From contig CAVVAJ010000005.1 of assembly GCA_963746255.1 (NCBI GenBank), positions 558,001 through 622,000 of the forward strand: a stretch of DNA of 64,000 nt. Direction: 5' to 3'. The position numbers and the translations under genes are program-made. A model generated the notes under the pieces. It was not told where the DNA came from, made no database searches, and saw only the letters and a program-made list of their open reading frames with translations. Positions 56,627 to 64,000 of this stretch are shown one piece after another (position 1 is the stretch's first letter; every line of letters begins with the position of its first letter). The stretch is from DAOVXM01 sp963746255 (GTDB lineage: Bacteria; Chloroflexota; Anaerolineae; Anaerolineales; UBA4823).

Positions 56627-57310
56627 TTGGTAGGGGAAAGTAAATAATAAATCCTTTCATCCTTCTTAGATAATATTGGCGCGACACGAACGATTTCTTA
56701 GGAATGTTTATAGTAATGTTTAAAGGAAATCGGTCTGAATATTAGATAGGAAATCCAGTTTCCCCCAAGTATCGAAACGAATCATAACAAAGGTCCACTC
56801 AAGCTCGTCCTCAAGCTGTTTGAAGACACCCATGAAGATATTTGCCCACTACCGCTCGCGGGAAGCATCTTCGCCCGTTCGGAAACCGCCAAGCATGTGC
56901 ATCAGTCCGGTCAACAGGATTGCGATCCCCAAAACGGTGATGAACAAGACATCGCTGACCAGAGTGCCCAAAAGGTCGAACCGCCGGTTGAGAGCCGCAA
57001 GGCCAGCCACAGCCCACACATCGTCTAGCGATCCAAAGGCGGCAGTGACTTGGCAAGAAATCGGTTTCTTCTCCACCCTAATTGCCATCAGCAAGTTCAC
57101 AACCTGAAGAATTCTGTTTGGAAACCGTTTCTTGCCTCGCGAGGGGTTTGAGAGGCTTGAGCTGTGTGCCGGGAGTCTGGCACGAACGCTTCTTTGTTAG
57201 GATGTATACTGAAAGGTGTCCCTCCTATCCGGCACCTAATAGATCATCGTCGAATGATCATCAATCGTTGCATTACAGAATGAGATAGACGGATCGGTAT
57301 AAAGACTTCT
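56627..57310. other. Gap containing a decayed DUF308-like fragment
   Basis: About 680 bases without an intact gene. On the minus strand, 57100-56762 reads like part of a DUF308/HdeD-type membrane protein: VWAVAGLAALNRRFDLLGTL, VLFITVLGIAILLTGLMHMLGGFRTGEDASRER, then a TAG, then WANIFMGVFKQLEDEL. The in-frame stop and missing ends mark it as a fragment. The rest (57110-57310) shows nothing. Confidence 0.5.
56762..57100 (-). pseudogene. DUF308/HdeD-like membrane protein fragment
   Basis: Two hydrophobic helices separated by the GGFR turn typical of DUF308 repeats, interrupted by a TAG after ASRER with the same frame continuing as WANIFMGVFKQLEDELEW. No start codon with a ribosome site, and less than half of a normal-length protein. 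I assign the family only by pattern. Confidence 0.45.
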
Positions 57311-60300
57311 TCATGCTTGTTCCAGAAACACAACGATTTTAGCGATTACCCCATCACGCTTGAAGATATGCTGGGTGATTTCAAAATCCAACCGAGAACC
57401 AGAAACTTCTTCCATGTTGCCATTTGCATAGTGAATCTGCACACCGGATTTCTTACCGGTGTGATAAATAACCAGCGTTTGGCAAAAGGTAAAGGCCAGC
57501 GACCCGGTCGGTAACTGTATGTGCTGAGGATCACCTTCTAGGTTGAAGAACTTGAAAGTTGTTGGCTGAGTTATAAATTCTTCCTTACGAAGCAGAACGG
57601 GATCAAAGGTGATCTGCCCATCGTTAACGAACACCCCCATCTCAGCTTGGCGAGTCAGGATCTCCTCTTTCACTTGCCCCGTCATGCCTGGCTGCTTGGC
57701 GCCCTGTCCCTTGGGAGTGTGGGAGTAAGGATCAGTTGGGAAAGCGCCGTACACATCGGGGGATTTATTGAATCCCAGACCCTTTCGGATATCATAATAA
57801 CATTCGGCCAAGCCTTGGATGGTTTCAGATTCTGCTTTCAGCTCTATCGCCAGCAGGAAATTTTCCTGGGCTGCCAACAGCAATTTGGAAACCATATGCC
57901 AGTAAATACTGCCCAATCCCTCATAGGCAAAGAATGTCCCCGAGCGACCAGTAAAAGTATCATGCTGGAAAACATCTTCAAACAGGGAGAGGATCTTTTC
58001 CCCATCAGTTGCAACCAGATCAACGTAGGATTCCTGCTGCCCGAGGCGGTCCAGCGCTTGATATACGTCATGAGCGTTGCGGAACGTTCCATTGAAATGA
58101 AAATCTCCGTTCTCGTCCTGAACGATCAAACTAGGCTCGTTATTCTTAACTAATACCTGTACGAGATCAATTCCCCCGGTTTGGTTCGGAGGCAGGCGGT
58201 TCTTTTCCAAAAAAAGTGGGAGATCCCGGTCAGGATAGAGAATATAGCTGTGCTGGTCTGCGCGGTATAGTGCACTCACTCGCAAGTTGCGCAGCAAAAC
58301 CAGCGCCTCCTGTGGCGTTAGCAAACCAGAAGACAGGATTGCTACCTGCCCTTCCAACATTTCATCAAGGCAGCCAATCTCTGCTTTGTTTTGTCCCAAC
58401 TTCAGGATATTGTAGGCATGGTACAAGCCATCCGCACGCCGGTTGGCCTGTAAAGAGTGCTCGATATACTGGCAAGTCAGACTCAAGAAGGAGTTTAGTT
58501 TGCTAACCGATAACGACTCTAATTTCCCACAGAACCCCTGCTGATAGATATTCCAACGGTAATCACTTCCGGCCTGACCTAACATATCCAAAACAGTCCG
58601 TCGTTCTTCGTTGGAAAACGAAGCGCTCAAGCTCGGCGAGAACTGAGTTAATATAGCTAGAATATTATTGAAAAGGGTATTAACTTCCCGGCTAATTTCC
58701 AGGTTTGTAGCCTCAATCCCTTCCAGCAAAGATTGCAAAAATACAACATAGCGACGCAGGTAGCTTAGTGTAACCACCGATAAACCTTTGCCAACCAGGG
58801 CATTGTTGGCATCGTTCCATTCTGGTCGCTGGGTGTTCATCCAGATGCCGCCTTCAGGGACGAAATTGACCAGCTTGGCTAAAATTAAGACCAGTAGTTT
58901 TTCATTTAAGGTTACATGAAAGATGTCACCATCAGCACTGCGGACCAGTTTTCCATCACTGCCGAATAAAGCAACATCTTTTTCTGTTTCGCAATGGGCA
59001 TCAAAATCGAAATCAATGGTCTTGTAAGGATCGATCACCAGAGATGAATACTTTCTCAGGCGGTAGGGCACATTAACATAGCAGAATATTCGTTTATTGA
59101 GCAGCTTATTCAATTTAGAAGGATGGTAATGCAAAGAGATTTCCAACAGCTTCTCAAGATATATGATCTGATGGTCGGACCAGTATCCAATGTTGACCCA
59201 GGGGTTTTCTGTTTTGGGTACTTCCCACTCAATTCCTTCACGCGTAACACGATAGGGGTTATATCCATCGGGAGTACCAGCATTAACGAATATAGATATC
59301 ATGCTCTCCACAAATTCAGGATACGAACAGGCTAACGCTTCCCAGTTCTGAAATAGGTCACGCCAGTTACCCTGGTAATCTAGGCGTTGGCTGCCATCCA
59401 TGTTTTTTAGATTGATCGAGAACTTGTTCCACGGCCGGCTGGGATCCCCATGACGGCGGCTGAACGTCAATGGGAGGTATCCAAAACACAGACGTTCCAA
59501 ATTGGGATCCTTGCTTCTACTCGCGTGCGCTAACAAATCCTCAAGACTCATTATTTCTGGCAACTCATCTAGAAAATCTTTTTGATGGTCCAGAACCGAT
59601 CGATTACGTGTATGCAAGAATTTGATCAGATCCACTTTTTGAACCTGGTAGTTTTCTGCAAAAATACCACCTCGCATGGTGTTGAAAAGTACGTTTGCAT
59701 AATGATGTGCGCTACTGAGCTGATCAGCTGACACTTGCAAACCATCAGCGCTGGCGATGATTGCATTCAAGGCTTTGCTTCCCAAAGCAATATCTTTTTC
59801 GAGTTCATCTTTGGTCACTATCGCTGGACGCTTGAGCATGTTGATGCGTGCAATGGTGTCAGCGCTATCTTGTTCAACATCTAATACAAGACTCCAATCT
59901 GTATTTTCATTTCTATCGAGGGTTATTGAAGCGTTTAGCAGATAAGCTCCGCGAAAACCGCGTATATCAACCTCATTCGTGATCTCAGTGCCTTTCCGAA
60001 AATCATCCACTTGCATCGTAGAAAGTAAGTGGACTGGATGATCAAGTCCAACCTGCCAGACAGTAGTTGCCTTTAGAGATTCGCTTGGTTCGGCGAGATC
60101 GGTTAAGGTCGAACTCAAACTAAAAATACCAAGACCACTCTCAGTTTCCAACTCACTGCGTTTATAGGCGTTAAGCAAATTGCTGAAAGTGGATTGTAAA
60201 AGGGTTGTCACACCAAAAGGCAAAATGTTCTGAACTCCGGACAACAGTCTGATATGTGCAGGGTTACGGGACTGGTTATACAACAACATTGTCAGTACAA

Positions 60301-60772
60301 AACCAAAACGGTCGCTTGTGCGCCATGCCCGACGATAAGTTAATTCCAAATCCATGTTGCTCTCTTCGAAAATTAGTTTATTTCCACTGATATTTTTGTA
60401 AATTTTGCGTTCAACATTGTACAGCCCCGTATATCGATCTGAAAACGGTTCCCAGAGCGAGGTGAGTCCATTCCTCGTAACAAAGAAGATCGAGAGCGGG
60501 CCAGTGTTTTGGCTGCTCTCAGTGATCTTGTCATCTGTTTCATATGGGAATAGAGCCGATTCGGCATTTATCCGTCCAGCGGTTACTCCATTCGTACTTG
60601 AGATGAACATCCAATGGTCAGTATTGCTAACCACACTCATGAAGAAGGGCGGCATCTGGTCATAATTCTCGATGCAATAATAGAGTTCCCCCAACAGTGT
60701 GACATATTTACCGTTCACTTGAAGATGAGGGGATTGATAACTGCAATTACCAATATTAATGGATGATAGCAT
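57311..60772 (-). CDS. 1153-residue uncharacterised protein, possible carbohydrate-active enzyme
   Basis: A large intact protein with a strong ribosome site (AGGAGCTACG-ATG) and no signal peptide. The N-terminal 300 residues look like a beta-sandwich (PPFFMSVVSNTDHWMFISS, LWEPFSDRYTG). The middle is helical with aromatic and acidic loops (YQGNWRDLFQNWEAL, NAGTPDGYNPYRVTREGIEWE, WVNIGYWSDHQIIYLEKLLE, EGGIWMNTQRPEWNDANNAL). Near the end are SIYWHMVSKLLLAAQEN, SPDVYGAFPTDPYSHTPKG and KQPGMTGQVKEEILTR. A beta domain before an alpha-helical barrel resembles GH94-type phosphorylases and other (alpha/alpha)6 sugar enzymes, but I cannot name the family. It stands alone between gaps. Confidence 0.7.
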   Translation of the reverse strand: MLSSINIGNCSYQSPHLQVNGKYVTLLGELYYCIENYDQMPPFFMSVVSNTDHWMFISSTNGVTAGRINAESALFPYETDDKITESSQNTGPLSIFFVTRNGLTSLWEPFSDRYTGLYNVERKIYKNISGNKLIFEESNMDLELTYRRAWRTSDRFGFVLTMLLYNQSRNPAHIRLLSGVQNILPFGVTTLLQSTFSNLLNAYKRSELETESGLGIFSLSSTLTDLAEPSESLKATTVWQVGLDHPVHLLSTMQVDDFRKGTEITNEVDIRGFRGAYLLNASITLDRNENTDWSLVLDVEQDSADTIARINMLKRPAIVTKDELEKDIALGSKALNAIIASADGLQVSADQLSSAHHYANVLFNTMRGGIFAENYQVQKVDLIKFLHTRNRSVLDHQKDFLDELPEIMSLEDLLAHASRSKDPNLERLCFGYLPLTFSRRHGDPSRPWNKFSINLKNMDGSQRLDYQGNWRDLFQNWEALACSYPEFVESMISIFVNAGTPDGYNPYRVTREGIEWEVPKTENPWVNIGYWSDHQIIYLEKLLEISLHYHPSKLNKLLNKRIFCYVNVPYRLRKYSSLVIDPYKTIDFDFDAHCETEKDVALFGSDGKLVRSADGDIFHVTLNEKLLVLILAKLVNFVPEGGIWMNTQRPEWNDANNALVGKGLSVVTLSYLRRYVVFLQSLLEGIEATNLEISREVNTLFNNILAILTQFSPSLSASFSNEERRTVLDMLGQAGSDYRWNIYQQGFCGKLESLSVSKLNSFLSLTCQYIEHSLQANRRADGLYHAYNILKLGQNKAEIGCLDEMLEGQVAILSSGLLTPQEALVLLRNLRVSALYRADQHSYILYPDRDLPLFLEKNRLPPNQTGGIDLVQVLVKNNEPSLIVQDENGDFHFNGTFRNAHDVYQALDRLGQQESYVDLVATDGEKILSLFEDVFQHDTFTGRSGTFFAYEGLGSIYWHMVSKLLLAAQENFLLAIELKAESETIQGLAECYYDIRKGLGFNKSPDVYGAFPTDPYSHTPKGQGAKQPGMTGQVKEEILTRQAEMGVFVNDGQITFDPVLLRKEEFITQPTTFKFFNLEGDPQHIQLPTGSLAFTFCQTLVIYHTGKKSGVQIHYANGNMEEVSGSRLDFEITQHIFKRDGVIAKIVVFLEQA

Positions 60773-61634
60773 CGTAGCTCCTATTATTTATTATTGCATT
60801 CAGCATTGATAATTTTAACATGCTTGACATGCAGCTTGATTTAAAAACGCACATCCCGAACGCTCAATTTCGAGGCGACGGGCAGTTCTCCAAGTTTGCT
60901 TCTTTGACGGAAGCGAACCATTTCAAGATACTGGGAATCGACGGTGAAATTAGTTCGGGATTGGTCTCGGTAAATACCCCCCACGGCGACACTTGTCGAA
61001 CGGCCTCAAACAGATGTAGAGCGGGTCCTAGAGATGCTAAGGTTCGAAAATCGCAGTAAGCTGGAAGAATTGCCCAGTGTTCTGAAGTGATGTCGACATG
61101 AACGATCCGGGGTCAACTATTCCCTTTGTATTCAACAATTGTTTATCTGTTAAAACAGCTCCATTCCACAGCGGCTACAATGTGCAATACCTGTAACGTT
61201 TACTCAAAGATGGCAAATTGACTGGCATGAAGCTGGGGCAAAACTGGCTGGTTGATAAGTCCACATTTGAAGCTTCTTTGGAGAAAGCAAACCAAACCCA
61301 AGATAAACGTTTTGGACCTAAGAAGGTTTATTTCCCCAAGGCATGAAACCCCGATTTTATTTATAGGGTGGTGCGAGATAGAAACAAGCCTTCTGGATAA
61401 ACAAAGTTTGAAAGAACTAGCGAAATATAAGTGCGTTATAAATGCTGGTGATGCCGATCATCATGAATCGGTATCAAAATCGTAGTTTGTTGTTGAACGA
61501 ATTGGGTGGTTATCTGTTTTGTCTGGAGCGGTGTAGTGCATGAGAGAAGCGGATCAGCAATCTAATATTGCATGAAATGGAACGCCAGGTTGATTCAAAG
61601 GTTTCTGTAGTAGAGTGGGACAGATTACAGCCTG
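60773..61634. other. Long gap without a supportable gene
   Basis: About 860 bases. Short open stretches exist on both strands (for example minus 61057-60873, LASLGPALHLFEAVRQVSPWG...), none with a convincing start, ribosome site or family. The sequence looks like degenerated coding DNA. No repeat or RNA gene was recognised. Confidence 0.4.
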
Positions 61635-62106
61635 TTAATCGAACTTGAAGCGCCACATCGCCACCAGGAAAAAGACGACCGCGAAACCAAGCAGTGTGAG
61701 GATGTTCGGCAGAATATCCGCCAGACTAGCGTCTTTTAGTATCAATTCTATATACCCGTCCAAGGCATGGGCGTGAGGAGTGAGTTTGGAAATATAGAAC
61801 ACAAAACCCTCAGTTGGAACACTCATTTCTGCCACGCCTCCTGAAACTTTGATTCCGGAGCTGAAGGAGCCGCTGGCGGCCATCAGCACGAAACCGACCA
61901 CCAGGCCGATGCCCCCAGCCTGCTTGGTGGTCCGCGCTGCCGACCCGATCAGCATACCCAGGCTGGTCGCAGCCAGTGCTAACGCCAGCGTGAGGGTAAA
62001 GAGCCCCAGGGGGGAACGTCCAAGCGGCATGTCGAAAAATACATTACAGACCCCAAACATCACCAACATTCGTAGAAACACCACCCCGATATAGGTCAGA
62101 ATCCGG
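61635..62106 (-). pseudogene. ABC-2 type permease, C-terminal fragment
   Basis: About 150 residues with helices GLFTLTLALALAATSLGMLIGSA, GGIGLVVGFVLMAASGSFSSG, and a final ILTLLGFAVVFFLVAMWRFKFD; TPHAHALDGYIELI is the typical loop of ABC-2/NatB-like export permeases. Reading upstream, YIGVVFLRML continues the frame briefly, but the N-terminal half is absent and a different sequence begins near 62150. It is either a 5'-truncated pseudogene or the result of a local misjoin. Confidence 0.7.
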
Positions 62107-62345
62107 AGACGGTAGCAATCGTGTTTAGAGCAGGGTATTTCGGGTTTTCATGATGTTTCTCCTTATCATAATGGGGTTCTTGAGTGTCTATTTGTTCTTC
62201 TTCATCGGATCGCAATTCCTGGCAGGAATCACGATCCTTTTTCACCAGAATTTAGGTTGGATTTTTTACGCTGCTGAGAATGCAGCCATCAATTCATCTT
62301 CCTGCTCCTTTCTCAGGTTGGATTACGCTAATTTCGTTGCTTTCC

Positions 62346-62818
62346 CTATAGTCCTAATAACCGCTTCTTCTTGGCTTCGAACTCTTCATCCGTGAGAATG
62401 CCTTGATCGCGCAGACCAGCCAGTTTTTGAAGCTCTTTAATGTACGACATGCTGTCATTAGCAGGTTCGTCAACAGCAGGTTCATTGTCAACAAGTTCAT
62501 TAGCAGATTCATCCGCTTCCAAGGGAGGGGCAGCCGCCAGGGCAGCTTTATCCTCCGCAGTGAGTTCTGCGCTTTGAATGCCCAGTTCCTGCATAGCGGC
62601 GGTCAACTCATGATCTTCCAATTCCTCAACCGATGCTCCGGTGTGCTGCTCGATGCGTTGGGCATCTTGTTGGGAAAGCTTGATCGCGGTGCCGTCCCAC
62701 CAACAGCTAGCAATACCATACCGCCAACCAACACTCGTCTGCGCCTGCGGCGACGCATCACTCGACTGATTGTTCGTCTGGATGTTCTTCTTGAAGTTCT
62801 TCTTGCACCTCTTCGCAA
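62346..62818 (-). CDS. SHOCT-domain protein with basic N-terminus and one helix, one frame break
   Basis: Two overlapping frames that belong together. The first has an Arg-rich start (RRGARRTSRRTSRRT) and one membrane helix (VLVGGMVLLAVGGTA). The second begins AIKLSQQDAQRIEQHTGASVEELEDHEL and ends with a SHOCT motif (LQKLAGLRDQGILTDEEFEAKKKRLLGL). Adding one missing base near 62690 joins them and gives 157 residues. A TTG at 62818 preceded by GGAAAG is the likely start. SHOCT modules act in oligomerisation; the function of this protein is unknown. Confidence 0.72.
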
Positions 62819-62892
62819 AATATTATACTTTCCTTGTTTTGGAACGACCCATCACGATCGGCCATTCGTTATTTACTTATCCTTCGGCAGAA

Positions 62893-63327
62893 TCATCCAC
62901 CGGTTGCCTTCTTGAACACCAGAAGGGTGGCACCTTGAGCATCCACCATCTCCAGGGTGTCGCCCTTGATATCATATTGGGCAGCGCCCTCCATTGCGGT
63001 TAGAAAAGCAGCCTCCTGCTCCATGATGCCATCGGGCCCCACACATTCTCTCAACGTGGTGGCTAAGGGGCCAATATTGATTTTATTGCCAGTCGTCTGG
63101 TAGGTGCCGCTATAATTATTGCAAGTCACATTCCCCGAAACCTGATCCGCCTGGAAATCGGCCGTTACGATGGTCTCTGGCAGAATCTCGGTCAGGTTGC
63201 CTTGCGCGTCCCTGTAGGAGGTCATTGCCCAACTGGTGGCATCCAAACTTTCCTTTGTGGAACAGGCTACTAATAACACTGCTAACAAGGTTGCATACAA
63301 GATTACGCTATATCGGATTTTTCTCAT
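62893..63327 (-). CDS. META-domain lipoprotein (HslJ-like)
   Basis: Protein of 144 residues with a signal peptide and lipobox (LLVAC). The META domain is recognisable: LDATSWAMTSYRDAQGNL, FQADQVSGNVTCNNYSGTYQTTGNKINIGPLATTLREC, then EQEAAFLTAMEGAAQYDIKGDTLEM. HslJ-type domains are linked to heat or novobiocin resistance in E. coli; the mechanism is unknown. GGAG lies 7 bases upstream of the ATG. Confidence 0.88.
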   Translation of the reverse strand: MRKIRYSVILYATLLAVLLVACSTKESLDATSWAMTSYRDAQGNLTEILPETIVTADFQADQVSGNVTCNNYSGTYQTTGNKINIGPLATTLRECVGPDGIMEQEAAFLTAMEGAAQYDIKGDTLEMVDAQGATLLVFKKATGG

Positions 63328-63396
63328 GATAATTCTCCTGCATTTATTGGGTAATATGGATAATCTGCATAACTTGATTCAGATAAAATGGTTTCC

Positions 63397-63427
63397 GGGC
63401 CAGAGATTATATCTCTGGCCCTTTTTT
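63397..63427 (+). terminator. Strong hairpin with T-run
   Basis: GGGCCAGAGAT and ATCTCTGGCCC pair perfectly around a three-base loop, followed by TTTTTT on the plus strand. The flanking genes are on the minus strand, where the tail is less T-rich, but the hairpin still separates the SH3 gene from the META gene. Confidence 0.65.
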
Positions 63428-63436
63428 GAAAATGTA

Positions 63437-64000
63437 CTATGGTGCCGGAGGAGGCTGCACTACGGGCACATTGCTCACATTGACGGCCCGCACGAAACGC
63501 GTGGCAACCCAACCTTGACCACTGGGGTCGATCGTCGTCGGGATATTCACGACAAAGTGTTCCCGATCCGGGCTGACGCCCACAACCGCCAAGGCTGTTC
63601 CACGGGCTACCGCGCCCAGGCTGGAATACTCATTCCCGGGTCCGGTGCGCACGTTGAGTGGTTCGATCGTGATCAGGGAAGGCGCGCCAGAGGCCGGAGC
63701 TGCCGGATTGATGTTACGCGGCAGGTTTGGGGTTCGAAGCACAGGCACACCGGAAATGCTGTTTGCCGATGTGAACACCTTAGGCACCCAGGCAGACCCG
63801 TCGCTGGAAAGGCTGGTAGGAACGCGGATCGCCCACCATTCACGGTCTTCGCTCTCACCTATCACTTCGGCTCGAGCGCCGTTGGGCGCGACTCCCATAA
63901 CTGGGAATTCCAGGGTCGGTCCACTCCTCACTGTGGCAGGCTCGCGCATCACCACCTGGGGAGCAGTTGACGCAGGCGGAGGGAAATTCACCGTAGTTGG
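63437..64000 (-). CDS. SH3-domain repeat protein, 5' partial
   Basis: Two bacterial SH3 domains in tandem: EPATVRSGPTLEFPVMGVAPNGARAEVIGES to GSAWVPKVFTSA, and EPLNVRTGPGNEYSSLGAVARGTALAVVGVS to GQGWVATRFVRAV, joined by a Pro-rich linker. The frame is open to the window edge (PTTVNFPPPAS), so the start lies beyond 64000; the GTG at 63991 is probably internal. Such proteins are usually exported and bind cell wall. The DNA here is clearly more GC-rich than the rest of the window. Confidence 0.85.
   Translation of the reverse strand, partial: PTTVNFPPPASTAPQVVMREPATVRSGPTLEFPVMGVAPNGARAEVIGESEDREWWAIRVPTSLSSDGSAWVPKVFTSANSISGVPVLRTPNLPRNINPAAPASGAPSLITIEPLNVRTGPGNEYSSLGAVARGTALAVVGVSPDREHFVVNIPTTIDPSGQGWVATRFVRAVNVSNVPVVQPPPAP

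Noticed and set aside
60820..61059. Plus-strand frame of 79 codons and antisense frames
   Set aside because: All three frames here look equally protein-like and none has a start site or family; treated as degenerate sequence.
61252..61485. Plus-strand frame of 77 codons
   Set aside because: No ribosome site, no family, biased AT-rich composition.
1..64000. CRISPR array, prophage or replication origin
   Set aside because: No regularly spaced repeats, phage structural genes or dnaA-box clusters were seen.

Overview
The window looks like a piece of a Chloroflexota genome (Anaerolineae-like), an inference from gene content rather than a marker gene. The pointers are a short TatA, a hydrogenase operon of group 3b type, secreted proteins including one ending in a YLPLI-type tail, many M28 peptidase domains, and a DUF418/peptidase giant protein. 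Base composition is moderate, rising in the last 0.6 kb. I saw no rRNA, tRNA or CRISPR array.

Left block (1-9.8 kb, all minus strand): one long hydrogenase operon. In transcription order it holds a cyclic-nucleotide-domain protein, the beta (4Fe-4S), gamma (FAD/NAD), small and large [NiFe] subunits, a thioredoxin-VKOR protein, a maturation protease, hypA, hypB and hypF (running off the left edge). A Rex-like palindrome and a second perfect palindrome lie upstream. From 10 to 23 kb there are housekeeping genes: tatA, trmFO, a glutaminyl-cyclase-like M28 peptidase, hflX, pckA, an aminotransferase, htpG, a homocysteine methyltransferase, nnrE, a small zinc-finger protein and a hotdog thioesterase.

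The 23.0-33.2 kb block is the most unusual. It has an OppB-type permease, an OppC-type permease fused to a degenerate M28 peptidase domain, a membrane SH3 protein, and a 2115-residue protein made of a DUF418 membrane domain, an intact M28 domain, two tandem degenerate peptidase-MA-like repeats and a second, catalytically impaired M28 domain. After it come an MBL hydrolase, a CAP-domain secreted protein, YbaK, a glutaredoxin, a DUF72 protein, ctaA, ligA, an alpha-oxoamine synthase and an RlmI-like methyltransferase.

The 42.6-48.0 kb block is a four-gene minus-strand operon: GH63-like hydrolase, GT20 (OtsA-like, with an altered acceptor motif), GT4 and OtsB. Rubrerythrin follows. A scarred region (49.3-52.3 kb) with an IS3 remnant and a cut AraC gene leads to a signalling locus: a cNMP-sensing histidine kinase, a response-regulator/thioredoxin-reductase fusion lacking the redox cysteines, and a divergent zinc-ribbon class III cyclase. 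A 1153-residue protein I cannot assign fills 57.3-60.8 kb. The right end carries remnants plus SHOCT, META and SH3 proteins.

At least ten single-base frame breaks interrupt otherwise conserved genes. Most are before 23.8 kb, none lies in an intact-family gene between 23.9 and 62.3 kb, and several sit in short homopolymers. Each gives a whole number of codons at family-typical length once corrected, so sequencing or assembly error is at least as likely as gene decay.
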